Positions 43,660 through 52,679 of a DNA stretch of 64,000 nt are shown here, one piece after another. Made by a program: the position numbers and the translations under genes. The DNA is from Streptomyces sp. NRRL WC-3605. GTDB taxonomy: Bacteria > Actinomycetota > Actinomycetes > Streptomycetales > Streptomycetaceae. The stretch spans positions 1-64,000 of the forward strand of contig NZ_LLZN01000054.1 of the NCBI RefSeq assembly GCF_001509795.1, in the 5' to 3' direction. Under the pieces are notes generated by a model. It was not told the DNA's origin. It searched no databases and saw nothing but the letters and a program-made list of their open reading frames with translations. How positions within the stretch are numbered: position 1 is the first letter of the stretch; the number at the start of each line of letters is the position of its first letter.

Positions 43660-44865
43660 CTAGAGCTGGAGATCGCCGTCGGCCAGACGCCCCAGGATCA
43701 GCGCGATCCGCAGCGTGAACGCGGAGCGTACATCGGAGGGTGACCAGCCGGTGACGTCAGTCACACGTCGGAGCCGGTAGCGCACGGTGTTGGGATGCAC
43801 GAACAGCATGCGGGCCGCGCCCTCCAGACTGCTCGCCTGTTCGAGATAGACGGCGAGCGTCTCCAGCAGCGCCGACCCCGCCTCCTCCAGCGGTCTGTAG
43901 ATCTCCTCCACCAACTGCTCGCGCGCGCTCGGATCTCCGGCTATGGCGCGCTCCGGGAGGAGGTCGTCCGCGAGCACCGGACGCGGCGCGTCCTGCCAGG
44001 CCGTGCACGCCTTCAGCCCGGCGGCCGCCGCCTGCGCGGACCGTGTGGCGGCCAGCAGGTCGGGTACGACGGGCCCGGCCACCACCGGCCCGGCGGCGTA
44101 CGGCCCGATCAGCGACTTGGCCACGGCCAGCGGGTTGTCGCTGCCGCCCGCGATCACCACCAGCCGGTCCCCGAGCACCCCCGTCAGCACCTGGAGCTTG
44201 GCGTGCCGGGCGGCCCTGCGGATCGCCTCCACCGTCAGCTCGCTGTCGCCGTCGGGCGCGGTCCCGAGCACCACGCACACGTTGTCCGGGGAGTTCCAGC
44301 CGAGCGCGGCCGCCCGCGAGACGGCCCCCTCGTCGGCCTCCCCGCTGAGCACGGCGTTCACCACGAGGGACTCCAGCCGGGCGTCCCAGGCACCGCGTGC
44401 CTCGGCGGCCTGGGCGTAGACCTGCGCGGTGGCGAAGGCGATCTCCCGGGCGTACACCAGCAGCGCCTCGCGCAGGACGCTCTCGTCGCCGGGCGCCGCG
44501 ACCTCGTCGATCGCCGACTCCATGACCTCGATGGTGGTGCGCACCATCTCCACGGTCTGCCGCAGCGTGATGGCCCGGGTCAGCTCGCGCGGCGCGGTGC
44601 CGAAGACATCGGTGGAGATCGCCTGCGGCGCGTCGGGATGCCGGAACCACTCCGTGAACGCGGCGATGCCGGCCTGGGCGACGAGGCCGATCCAGGAACG
44701 GTTCTCCGGGGGCATGGCCCGGTACCACGGCAGCGTCTCGTCCATGCGCGCGATGGCCTGCGCGGCGAGCGAGCCGGAGGACTTCTCCAGGCGCTTCAGG
44801 GTCGCGGCGTGGGCGTGGACGTCGTGCGCGGCGGCTTCGGACTTTCGGGTTACGGGTTCGGGCAC
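43660..44865 (-). CDS. fasR: FasR, PucR-type activator of the fatty acid synthesis operon
   Basis: 401 residues. The central region is GGDEF-like in pattern but has no catalytic motif; the C-terminal PucR HTH reads ARMLFVHPNTVRYRLRRVTDVTGW with the closing arm AFTLRIALILGRLADG. The gene lies directly upstream of and in the same direction as fabD-fabH-acpP-fabF, which matches the S. coelicolor FasR locus, where the protein activates the fab operon (established for that species, to my memory). Fatty acid or acyl-CoA sensing is plausible. The other PucR-type protein in the window is at 3.4 kb. Confidence 0.9.
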   Translation of the reverse strand: MPEPVTRKSEAAAHDVHAHAATLKRLEKSSGSLAAQAIARMDETLPWYRAMPPENRSWIGLVAQAGIAAFTEWFRHPDAPQAISTDVFGTAPRELTRAITLRQTVEMVRTTIEVMESAIDEVAAPGDESVLREALLVYAREIAFATAQVYAQAAEARGAWDARLESLVVNAVLSGEADEGAVSRAAALGWNSPDNVCVVLGTAPDGDSELTVEAIRRAARHAKLQVLTGVLGDRLVVIAGGSDNPLAVAKSLIGPYAAGPVVAGPVVPDLLAATRSAQAAAAGLKACTAWQDAPRPVLADDLLPERAIAGDPSAREQLVEEIYRPLEEAGSALLETLAVYLEQASSLEGAARMLFVHPNTVRYRLRRVTDVTGWSPSDVRSAFTLRIALILGRLADGDLQL

Positions 44866-44950
44866 GGGGACAAGACTGCCTTATCGGGACGCCCGAGCGT
44901 GCCGGAGGGTCGCCCGCGGGCTCCCCGGTGGGTCTACGGTGGTCCCCGTG

Positions 44951-45604
44951 ATGGACGTACGGCGCGCCGCGGAGCGCTATCCGGGAGGGGATCCGGCCGC
45001 GGGCATCACCTCCCGCCACGCCTTCTCCTTCGGCCCGCACTACGACCCGGACAACCTCCGCTTCGGCGCGGTCATCGCCTGCAACGAGGAGCGGCTCGCG
45101 CCCGGCGCCGGCTTCGACGAGCATCCGCACAGCCACACCGAGATCGTGACCTGGGTGGTCGAGGGAGAGCTGACCCACCGCGACTCCGCCGGCCACGCCA
45201 CCGTGGTGCGGCCCGGCGACGTCCAGCGGCTCAGCTCGGCGGGCGGCGTCCGGCACGTCGAACGCAACGACGCCGACGTGCCCCTCACCTTCGTGCAGAC
45301 CTGGCTGGCGCCCCTGACCCCGGGCGGCGACCCGGCGTACGAGATCGTCCACGGCATCGCGGACTCCACCCCGTACGCCGTCCCCGAGGCCGGCGCGATG
45401 CTCCACGTACGGCGGCTCGCGCCGGGGGAGCGGACGGCCGTACCGGACGCGGCGTACCTGTACGTGCACGTGGCGCGCGGCGAGGTGCGGCTGGCCGGGG
45501 AGGAGCTGGGCCCGGGCGACGCGGCCCGCGTCACCGGGGCCGCGGACCTGGAGGCGGTCGCGCTCACCCCCGCCGAGCTGCTCGTCTGGGAGATGAGCGG
45601 CTGA
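44951..45604 (+). CDS. Pirin-family cupin protein
   Basis: 217 residues. Two cupin domains with the pirin metal motif HPHSHTEIVTWVVEGELTHRDS (His58, His60, His62 and a Glu as ligands). The second half has lost most ligands. In streptomycetes pirins (PirA) modulate redox metabolism and beta-oxidation, an established observation for S. coelicolor rather than for this gene. A valine-encoding GTG three bases upstream could also serve as start. It lies divergent from fasR. Confidence 0.88.
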   Translation: MDVRRAAERYPGGDPAAGITSRHAFSFGPHYDPDNLRFGAVIACNEERLAPGAGFDEHPHSHTEIVTWVVEGELTHRDSAGHATVVRPGDVQRLSSAGGVRHVERNDADVPLTFVQTWLAPLTPGGDPAYEIVHGIADSTPYAVPEAGAMLHVRRLAPGERTAVPDAAYLYVHVARGEVRLAGEELGPGDAARVTGAADLEAVALTPAELLVWEMSG

Positions 45605-45712
45605 CCGGCGTCAGCCGAACGGCCCACGGCGACCGCGTCAGCGGGTGCCGGGATGATCCACCCGGCATCCAATGAGGGGGTCAGTGACCGCTCGGCAGAG
45701 AAGAGCCGGGGC

Positions 45713-47965
45713 ATGGCCCGACGCAAGACCGCTGAGGACCGGGGCGACGCTCCGGTGGGGGGACTGCGACGCCTCGGCCAGTGGTGCGCGCGCCACTTCG
45801 TGATCGTGATCGCCGCCTGGGTCGTGGCCCTCGGCGTGCTCCAGGCCCTCAACCACGTCCACGGCGGCGAGTACTCCGACAACTTCGCCCTGTCCGACGT
45901 GCAGTCCGAGAAGGGCCTGGACGTCCTCAAGGCGCACGACCCCCAGGCCGGCGGCTACAGCAGCCAGATCGTCCTGCACGACGCGGACAAGCCGCTCAGC
46001 TCCTTCGGTTCGCAGCTGTCGACCGCCGTCTCCGACCTCCAGAAACTGCCGCACGTCCTGAGCGTGCAGAACCCGCTGGAGGCCACCTCCACCAAGGTCG
46101 GGCCGCTGTCCTCGGACGGGAGGACGGGCGATATCACCATCCGCTTCGACGAGCAGCCCTCCCTCCTCGGCGACAGCTATCTGGACGGTGTCGACAGCGC
46201 GGTGCAGCCGCTCCGACAGGCCGGCGTCGAGGTCGAGTACGGCGGCTCGCTCGGCGAGCTGGAGCGGCCCGCGGGCAACGACCGGATCAGCGAGGCGATC
46301 GGGTTCGGCGTCGCCGTCGTCGTCCTGCTGATCGGCTTCGGCAGCGTCGCCGGCGCCGTGCTGCCGCTGGTCTCCGCGCTGATCGCGGTGGTCGGCGGAC
46401 TGGCCTGCCTCGGGCTGCTCGCCCTCGCGTTCACGTTCGCCACCGTCTCGCCCACGCTGGCCACGATGATCGGTCTCGGCGTCGGCATCGACTACGCGCT
46501 CTTCCTGCTCACCCGGCACCGGCAGAACCTCATGGACGGCGCCGACCCGGTGCGCGCCGCCGGGCACGCCGCCGCCACCAGCGGACGCGCGGTCCTGGTC
46601 TCCGGCACCACGGTGATCGTCGCCCTGATGGGCCTGTGGGTGTCCGGCGTGACCTTCATCGGCCTGCTCGGCGTCGCCGCAGCCGTCACGGTCGTCTCCG
46701 CCGTCCTCGGCGCGCTGACCCTGGTCCCGGCCCTGCTCGGGCTGGTCGGCCGCGGCATCGACCGCTGGCACGTGCGCCGGCCCGTGGCCGAGACCGAGGC
46801 GGGCGGCGACACGGCGCAGGGCACCTGGCACCGGTACGCGAAGCGGGTGGAGCACCATCCGTGGCGGTACCTGGCCGCCGGCGTGGTCACCGTCGCGGTG
46901 CTCGCGATCCCCGTCTTCTCGATCCAGCTCGGGCACATCGGCGACGGCGCCGACCCCACGTCCTTCACCGACCGGCGCGCCTTCGACCTGATGACGGACG
47001 CCTTCGGCGCGGGCTCGAACGGACCGCTCACCGTCGTCGTCGACCAGAGCGACGTACCGGACTCCCAGCGCTCCGACCTGGCCTCGAAGACCCAGCAGGC
47101 CCTGGACGAGGCGTCCGGCACCTCCTTCGTCAGCCCGCTCCAGCCGACGCAGGACGGCGACGTCCTGGTCGGCACGGTCTACTCGTCGGTGTCGCCGCAG
47201 AACAAGGACACCACGAACCTCGTCAACCGCCTCTACGACCACACGCTCCCCGACGCGGCGTCCGGCACCGCCGCCAAGGGCTATGTCACCGGGACCACCG
47301 CCGCCCAGGTCGACTTCCGGAACATCGTCGCGGAGCGCCTGCCCTGGATCATCCTCGTGGTGGTCGGCCTGGCCTTCCTGATCGTTCTCGCGGTCTTCCG
47401 CGGCCTGCTGGTCGCCGTGAAGGCGGCCGTCCTCAACGTCCTGTCGATCGCGGCCTCGTACGGTGTCGTCGTCGCCGTCTTCCAGTGGGGGTGGGGCGGG
47501 CCCGCGCTGGGCGTGCACGGCAAGGTGCCCATCGAGAGCTATGTGCCGATGATGATGTTCGCGATCATCTTCGGCCTGAGCATGGACTACGAGATCTTCC
47601 TGCTGTCCCGGGTGCACGAGGCGTGGAGGCGCACCGGGGACGCCAAGGACTCCGTCGCCCACGCGCTGGAGATCACGGCACGGGTGATCACCTGCGCGGC
47701 GCTGATCATGGTGAGCGTGTTCGCCGCCTTCATCATCAGCGACAACATCGTCGTGAAGATGCTGGGCCTGGGACTCGCCGTCAGCGTGCTCATCGACGCC
47801 ACCGTGGTCCGCCTGCTGATGGTGCCGGCCGTGATGACGCTGCTCGGCGAGCACGCCTGGTGGACGCCCCGGTGGCTGGACCGGATCCTGCCGCACATCG
47901 ACACCGAGGGCACCGGCGAGAGGCTCGGGGCCCTGCCCGCGCCCGGCGCTCCGGACGACCGCTGA
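45713..47965 (+). CDS. MMPL/RND-type transporter
   Basis: About 750 residues from the ATG at 45713 (45653 would add 20 residues). RND architecture: segment 1 HFVIVIAAWVVALGVLQAL, a large first extracytoplasmic domain, five segments (VVVLLIGFGSVAGAVLPLVSALIAVVGG ...) with the conserved GLGVGIDYALFLLTRHRQ motif in segment 4, then a repeat: second outer domain and GLSMDYEIFLLSRVHE. MMPL proteins export lipids or lipoconjugates across the inner membrane using proton motive force; the DY pairs carry the protons. Whether it exports a fatty-acid product of the nearby fab operon is open. It is convergent to the serine hydrolase gene. Confidence 0.9.
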   Translation: MARRKTAEDRGDAPVGGLRRLGQWCARHFVIVIAAWVVALGVLQALNHVHGGEYSDNFALSDVQSEKGLDVLKAHDPQAGGYSSQIVLHDADKPLSSFGSQLSTAVSDLQKLPHVLSVQNPLEATSTKVGPLSSDGRTGDITIRFDEQPSLLGDSYLDGVDSAVQPLRQAGVEVEYGGSLGELERPAGNDRISEAIGFGVAVVVLLIGFGSVAGAVLPLVSALIAVVGGLACLGLLALAFTFATVSPTLATMIGLGVGIDYALFLLTRHRQNLMDGADPVRAAGHAAATSGRAVLVSGTTVIVALMGLWVSGVTFIGLLGVAAAVTVVSAVLGALTLVPALLGLVGRGIDRWHVRRPVAETEAGGDTAQGTWHRYAKRVEHHPWRYLAAGVVTVAVLAIPVFSIQLGHIGDGADPTSFTDRRAFDLMTDAFGAGSNGPLTVVVDQSDVPDSQRSDLASKTQQALDEASGTSFVSPLQPTQDGDVLVGTVYSSVSPQNKDTTNLVNRLYDHTLPDAASGTAAKGYVTGTTAAQVDFRNIVAERLPWIILVVVGLAFLIVLAVFRGLLVAVKAAVLNVLSIAASYGVVVAVFQWGWGGPALGVHGKVPIESYVPMMMFAIIFGLSMDYEIFLLSRVHEAWRRTGDAKDSVAHALEITARVITCAALIMVSVFAAFIISDNIVVKMLGLGLAVSVLIDATVVRLLMVPAVMTLLGEHAWWTPRWLDRILPHIDTEGTGERLGALPAPGAPDDR

Positions 47966-47971
47966 CCCGGG

Positions 47972-48787
47972 CTACACCTCGGCCAGCACCGCGTCCGTGA
48001 AAGGCGGCCACACCTCGGCCGCCCACGGCCCGAACGCCCGGTCCGCCAGCGCCGCACAGGCCACGCCCGCGTCCGGGTCGATCCACAGGAACGTCCCCGA
48101 CTGACCGAAGTGCCCGAAGGTGCGCGGCGAGGACGAGGCGCCCGTCCAGTGCGGCGCCTTGCCGTCCCGGATCTCGAAGCCCAGCCCCCAGTCGTTGGGG
48201 TTCTGATGCCCGTACCCCGGCAGGACGCCCTTGGTGCCCGGGTACTGCACGGTCATCGCCTCCGCGACCGTCCGCGGGTCCAGCAGCCGGGGCGCCTGCA
48301 CCTCCGCCGCGAACCGCAGCAGATCCGCGACAGTCGACACGCCGTCCTTCGCCGGGGAGCCGTCCAGGGACGTGGCCGTCATGCCCAGCGGCTCCAGCAC
48401 CGCCTGGCGCAGATACTCCGCGAACGGGATGTCGGTCGCCTTGGCGATGTGGTCCCCGAGCTGCTCGAACCCCGCGTTGGAGTACAGCCGCCGCTCCCCG
48501 GGCGGGGCCGTCACCCGGTGCTCGTCGAACGCCAGGCCGGAGGTGTGCGCGAGCAGATGCCGCACCGTCGAGCCCTCGGGTCCGGCCGGTTCGTCGAGCT
48601 CGACCGCGCCCTCCTCGTAGGCGACCAGCGCCGCGTAGGCGGCCAGCGGCTTGGTCACCGAGGCCAGGGGGAACCGGTGTCCGACGGGGCCGTGGGTACC
48701 GAGGACCGTGCCGTCGGCGCGGACGACCCCGGCGGCGGCGGTGGGAACAGGCCAGTTCTCGATCAGTGCGAGGCTGCTCAGCGACAT
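47972..48787 (-). CDS. Serine hydrolase, beta-lactamase fold
   Basis: 271 residues. Motifs: S43-VTK in LASVTKPLAAY, YSNAGFEQLGDHI (YxN) and GHFGQSGTF as the third box. This is the class C/EstB-like pattern seen also at 30.5 kb; the two differ in length and sequence. No signal peptide is obvious. Functions in this family range from esterases to D-amino-peptidases. It ends six bases from the convergent MMPL gene. Confidence 0.88.
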   Translation of the reverse strand: MSLSSLALIENWPVPTAAAGVVRADGTVLGTHGPVGHRFPLASVTKPLAAYAALVAYEEGAVELDEPAGPEGSTVRHLLAHTSGLAFDEHRVTAPPGERRLYSNAGFEQLGDHIAKATDIPFAEYLRQAVLEPLGMTATSLDGSPAKDGVSTVADLLRFAAEVQAPRLLDPRTVAEAMTVQYPGTKGVLPGYGHQNPNDWGLGFEIRDGKAPHWTGASSSPRTFGHFGQSGTFLWIDPDAGVACAALADRAFGPWAAEVWPPFTDAVLAEV

Positions 48788-48903
48788 GGCTCGAGCCTAA
48801 GCCTCGCCGCCGGAGGCCGTGACACGGCGTCCGCCCTCCCTTCCGTACGCGGCGGCCAGGAGAATCAGGCCATGTCCCACGCGTTTCTCACTGTTTCCGC
48901 TTG

Positions 48904-48929
48904 CTTGGAGCGCACTCGAAGGCCATAGC
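48904..48929 (+). promoter_or_regulatory. MerR-type operator and promoter
   Basis: CTTGGAGCGCACTCGAAG (48904-48921) is a dyad with 14 of 18 matched positions, followed by CATAGC (48924-48929) as -10. A -35 like CTTGCT near 48899 gives the long 19-base spacer typical of MerR-controlled promoters. Confidence 0.65.
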
Positions 48930-48938
48930 GTGGACGGT

Positions 48939-49421
48939 ATGACGGTGATGGAGACCACGAGCACCGACAGCTGCGCCGCCCCTCCGCGCCCCGGCCGGCG
49001 CCCCCAGGGCCAGGACAGCTACACGATCAGCGAGGTCGTCGCGTTCACCGGCCTGACGGCCCACACCCTGCGCTGGTACGAGCGCATCGGCCTCATGCCG
49101 CACATCGACCGCTCGCACACCGGGCAGCGCCGCTACAGCAACCGGGACCTGGACTGGCTCGACCTCGTCGGGAAGCTGCGGCTCACCGGCATGCCGGTCG
49201 CCGACATGGTCCGCTACGCCGAGCTGGTGCGGGCGGGCGACCACACCTTCGGCGAGCGCTTCGACCTGCTGGAGGCGACCCGCCGCGACGTCCTCGCCCG
49301 GATCGCCGAACTGCAGGACACCCTGGCGGTGCTCGACCGGAAGATCGACTTCTACTCCGGCGCCGGCCGCCGGTTCGAACAGGAGAGGTACATGGACGAC
49401 ACGACGGAGCAGGCCGGATGA
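48939..49421 (+). CDS. MerR family transcriptional regulator
   Basis: 160 residues from the ATG at 48939. HTH YTISEVVAFTGLTAHTLRWYERIGLMP with the RWYE signature, then RRYSNRDLDWLDLVGKLRLTGMPVADMVRYAEL and a dimerisation coiled coil up to about residue 140. No cysteine ligands for a metal, so it is of the organic/oxidative type. Its own operator sits just upstream. The stop overlaps the aldo/keto reductase start (ATGA), so it is autoregulated together with the enzyme. Confidence 0.92.
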   Translation: MTVMETTSTDSCAAPPRPGRRPQGQDSYTISEVVAFTGLTAHTLRWYERIGLMPHIDRSHTGQRRYSNRDLDWLDLVGKLRLTGMPVADMVRYAELVRAGDHTFGERFDLLEATRRDVLARIAELQDTLAVLDRKIDFYSGAGRRFEQERYMDDTTEQAG

Positions 49422-50431
49422 ACGACGGCAGGATAGCGACCGCGCGCCTCGGCGCCGACGGCCCCGAGGTGGGCGTCCAGGGCCTCGGCTGCATGGGCAT
49501 GAGCTTCGCGTACGGCCCCTCCGACGCGGACGCCTCCCGGGCCACCCTGGAGCGGGCGCTGGAGCTCGGCGTCACGCTGTACGACACGGCGGACGCGTAC
49601 GGCAGCGGCGAGAACGAGCGGTTCCTGGCTCCCTTCTTCAAGGCGCACCGCGACGAGGTGGTGATCGCCACCAAGTTCGGTCTGGCGATCCACCCCGACG
49701 ACCCCACGAAGCGGATCATCCGCAACGACGAGCCCTACATCCGCCAGTGCGTCGAGGCGAGCCTGAAGCGGCTCGACGTCGACGTCATCGACCTCTACTA
49801 CATGCACCGCCGCCAGGTGGAGGTGACGTTCGAGGAGACCGTCGGCGTGATGGCCGAGCTGGTCCGCGAGGGCAAGGTGCGGCAGCTGGGCCTGAGCGAG
49901 GTCACGGCCGGCGAGCTGCGCCGGGCGCAGGCGGTGCACCCCATCGCGGCCGTCCAGTCCGAGTGGTCCCTGTTCAGCCGGGACATCGAGTCCGGTGTCG
50001 TGCCGGCCGCCCGCGAGCTGGGCGTGACGCTGGTGCCGTACTCGCCGCTGGGCCGGGGTTTCCTCACCGGGTCCTTCGCCCGCGCCGAGGAGCTGAGCGC
50101 CGACGACTTCCGCCGCCAGCAGCCCCGGTACACGGGTGAGAACGCCTCGGCCAACGCGGCCCTGCTCGAGCCGATCCGCGCCCTCGCCGAGGCCCGGGGT
50201 GCGACGCCCGGTCAGATCGCGCTGGCCTGGGTGCAGCAGCGCGCGGCGGTGCACGGGCTGCCCGTGGTCCCGATCCCCGGCACCCGCAGGCCCTCCCGGG
50301 TGGAGGAGAACACGGCGGCGACCCGCGTCGAGCTGGACGCGGCGGAGCTGGCCCTGCTGGAGCCGCTGGCGCAGAGGGTGGCCGGCACCCGCTACGCGGA
50401 CATGTCCTTCACCTCCGCCGGCCGGGAGTAG
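49418..50431 (+). CDS. Aldo/keto reductase
   Basis: 337 residues. AKR (TIM barrel) motifs: GLGCMGMSFAYG (near N-terminus), YDTADAYGSGENE with the catalytic Tyr, IATKF with Lys, YYMHRR with His, and SEWSLFSRDIE and YSPLGRGFLTGSF for the nicotinamide end. It is of the AKR13/14 type that reduces aldehydes or ketones with NADPH. Controlled by the co-transcribed MerR gene, so it is probably induced by a reactive carbonyl or xenobiotic. It is followed 21 bases later by the convergent DUF4429 gene. Confidence 0.93.
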   Translation: MNDGRIATARLGADGPEVGVQGLGCMGMSFAYGPSDADASRATLERALELGVTLYDTADAYGSGENERFLAPFFKAHRDEVVIATKFGLAIHPDDPTKRIIRNDEPYIRQCVEASLKRLDVDVIDLYYMHRRQVEVTFEETVGVMAELVREGKVRQLGLSEVTAGELRRAQAVHPIAAVQSEWSLFSRDIESGVVPAARELGVTLVPYSPLGRGFLTGSFARAEELSADDFRRQQPRYTGENASANAALLEPIRALAEARGATPGQIALAWVQQRAAVHGLPVVPIPGTRRPSRVEENTAATRVELDAAELALLEPLAQRVAGTRYADMSFTSAGRE

Positions 50432-50452
50432 CAGCCCTCGTACCGGGAGCCG

Positions 50453-51301
50453 TCACAGCTCGGCGAGCAGTTCCGCCTTCTTGCCGGCGAACTCCTCGTC
50501 CGTCACCAGCCCCGCCTGGTGCAGCTCGCCGAGATGACGGATCCGCTCGGCGATGTCGGCCGGGTCGCGCCGCGGCGTCCCGGCCGGCGTCGCGGCCACC
50601 GGTTCGGCCCGGCGGACCGCCGCGAGCACGGCCGCGGCGAACGGCAGCGACTCGTGCACCGGCCCGTACCCGAGCCCGAAGACGACGGCCGCCGGGTCCT
50701 GGTCGGCCTGCGCCGGCTGCTGCGAGGAGTCCCGCCGCAGCAGCCGCAGATGCCCCTCGAAGACCTCGGGCGAGCGCCATTCGACACCGCTCAGCTCGGT
50801 CACCGGGAAACTCTGGTCGCCCGCCTTCCACTTCGCCGAGGAGGCACCCGTCCAGAACCATCGGAAATGGGCGATTTTCCCATCGAACGAGGCTTTCCCG
50901 TCATATGCCTTGAACTGCAACGGCACCTCGGGGGCGCCCACGAGGAACTCCTCGGCCGCCTCGGAGTCGGTCAGCCGGTCCCGCACCTCGTCGCGGTAGT
51001 ACTCGGCGAGCGTCTCCCGCTCGGCCGGCAGCACCAGCCGGTACGGGTCGCTGCCCTCCTTCAGCTGCCCGGCGGCCGCCGCCAGCAACGGATCGGCGCC
51101 CGAGCGCAGTTCGAGACGCAGCACCACGGTCCCGCGTCTGCCCGGCGTCAGCGTCACGTCGGCGATCGCCCGGTAGGGGACGCGGCGCTCCCCGAGGGCC
51201 TGGAACAGCTTGGGTGTCCGAAGGCCCCGTTCGTAACGGATGAGCACGGAGTCGGACTCGAACTCCCAGGCGGCATGAAATCCGGCCAGTACGTCACCCA
51301 T
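50453..51301 (-). CDS. DUF4429 protein with SHOCT tail
   Basis: About 282 residues from the ATG at 51301 (51310 also possible). MGDVLAGFHAAWEFESDSVLIRYERGLRTPKL is the first DUF4429 repeat, a PH-like beta sandwich; FKAYDGKASFDGKIAHFRWFW the second. The C-terminal helix pair RIRHLGELHQAGLVTDEEFAGKKAELLAEL is a SHOCT domain, usually oligomerising. No enzyme motifs. Function unknown in this common actinobacterial family. The ribosome-binding site is weak for either start. Confidence 0.8.
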   Translation of the reverse strand: MGDVLAGFHAAWEFESDSVLIRYERGLRTPKLFQALGERRVPYRAIADVTLTPGRRGTVVLRLELRSGADPLLAAAAGQLKEGSDPYRLVLPAERETLAEYYRDEVRDRLTDSEAAEEFLVGAPEVPLQFKAYDGKASFDGKIAHFRWFWTGASSAKWKAGDQSFPVTELSGVEWRSPEVFEGHLRLLRRDSSQQPAQADQDPAAVVFGLGYGPVHESLPFAAAVLAAVRRAEPVAATPAGTPRRDPADIAERIRHLGELHQAGLVTDEEFAGKKAELLAEL

Positions 51302-51368
51302 GCGGCTCATCGTATGCGGCACGTGTTCCTCCGTCCCCACCCCGCGCACACCGCAGTTCCTCTCGTCT

Positions 51369-52586
51369 CTACGCGCGTCCGGCCGGCACGGCGTCGGACA
51401 GGCCCGCACGGCACCCGACGGTGCCGTCGGCGCACCGCACCGACTCGTAGGCGCCGACCCCGATCTCCGCGAAGTTCGTCACACTCTCCGTGCCGGGCTC
51501 GAAATAGCCGCTGTGCCCCTTCGCGTCCCGCGCCGACAGCACCCGCGCGCCGAACACCGAGGACACCGGGTCCTCGCCGTGCCCGAGGCCGCCGAGCTCC
51601 AGATACGGCACGTCCTGGACCCAGTCGTCGGCGTCCCGCATCGCCCATACATGCGCGGACGTGCGCAGCTGCGAGGCCCGCTCCACCCGCATACCGGGGC
51701 TCCCCGCCACCGCTATGTCGGTGACCCGGCCCGGCAGTTCACGCGCGGCCAGACCGCACAGCACCGAGCCGTAGCTGTGGCAGAACAGCGAGACGGGCGA
51801 GCGGCCCGGCAGCGCCCGCACCAGCGCGTTCAGCCGTACGGCCCCGTCTGCGGCGCGCGTCGCCGTCGCCGAGTCCAGTCCGAGACCGCCCGGCGTGGTG
51901 TAGTCGGCCCAGGCGATCACGGCCGTCCGCGTCGAGGGCGAGGCCGCGCGCTCGGCGTCGTACAGCGACCGGGCCATGCCGACCGGCGCCGAGTACTTGC
52001 GGTGCGTGCGCTGGAAGGTGAGCACGTCGGTGTCGACGCCGGGGACGACGACCGAGACCCGCTCGGCCCGGTCCAGGTCGCCGAAGACCTCCGCGGCCCG
52101 TCCGCCGCCGGCCGGGTCGAAGGCGAGGATCTGGCGGTCCGAGCGCAGCAGAGACCCGAAGCGCTCCTCGCGCTGGGCCGCGGCACGCTGCCCGTCCGGC
52201 GTGAGACCGCTGTCGTGCACGCGCTTGTGCTCGACCTCACGCGCCTCGCGGAGCGCGACACGGTTGGCGCGGTAGCGCAGTTCGGCCGGGGCGCCGTTCA
52301 TGTTGCCGACCGCGAGCGGATAGCGGCGCACGAGATGCGAACGCTGGTGCTCGGTGAGGGAGGCGAAGAACGAGGTGAGCCGGGCGGGGGAGGAGTCCGC
52401 CGCCGGAAGCCGGTGGCCGGCGAGACTGCCGTGCTCCCAGGCACTGAGCGAGGCCTCGAGCGGGGCGGTGCCGCGGTGGTGCCGCAGTGCGGTCCAGCCC
52501 GTGGTCGCCAGCATCACGAACACGACGGCCAGAGCGAGCAGAGCGCGCCAGACGTTCAGTTGCGGGGTGGTGTCGAAGGAAGTCAC
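51369..52586 (-). CDS. Alpha/beta hydrolase (DUF1023 type), membrane-anchored
   Basis: 405 residues. An N-terminal membrane anchor (VWRALLALAVVFVMLATTGWTAL) leads to a hydrolase domain: VSVVVPGVDTDVLTF (strand before the oxyanion), nucleophile elbow LFCHSYGSVLCGLAAR with a Ser, and the Asp/His further on, in KGHSGYFEPGTESVTN. This DUF1023 pattern is common in streptomycetes, whose substrates are unknown. The start lies 93 bases after the TetR gene and a Crp-like site GTGATCCGTGTCAC (minus strand, 52631-52644) stands 45 bases upstream. Confidence 0.85.
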   Translation of the reverse strand: MTSFDTTPQLNVWRALLALAVVFVMLATTGWTALRHHRGTAPLEASLSAWEHGSLAGHRLPAADSSPARLTSFFASLTEHQRSHLVRRYPLAVGNMNGAPAELRYRANRVALREAREVEHKRVHDSGLTPDGQRAAAQREERFGSLLRSDRQILAFDPAGGGRAAEVFGDLDRAERVSVVVPGVDTDVLTFQRTHRKYSAPVGMARSLYDAERAASPSTRTAVIAWADYTTPGGLGLDSATATRAADGAVRLNALVRALPGRSPVSLFCHSYGSVLCGLAARELPGRVTDIAVAGSPGMRVERASQLRTSAHVWAMRDADDWVQDVPYLELGGLGHGEDPVSSVFGARVLSARDAKGHSGYFEPGTESVTNFAEIGVGAYESVRCADGTVGCRAGLSDAVPAGRA

Positions 52587-52630
52587 TGGGAGGACACACT
52601 AGGAGAACGAGAGGGTCTCGCGTTAACCAA

Positions 52631-52644
52631 GTGACACGGATCAC
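52631..52644 (-). promoter_or_regulatory. Candidate Crp (cAMP receptor protein) site
   Basis: The minus strand reads GTGATCCGTGTCAC, an exact GTG-N6-GNCAC match to the streptomycete Crp motif, 45 bases upstream of the DUF1023 hydrolase start. Confidence 0.5.
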
Positions 52645-52679
52645 GTTTTGATCAAGGTTGTGTGAACAGGCCACCTTTC

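Noticed and set aside
45638..47896. Minus-strand frame opposite the MMPL transporter
   Set aside because: Asp/His/Arg-rich shadow of membrane codons; the plus strand shows ordered membrane segments and RND motifs.
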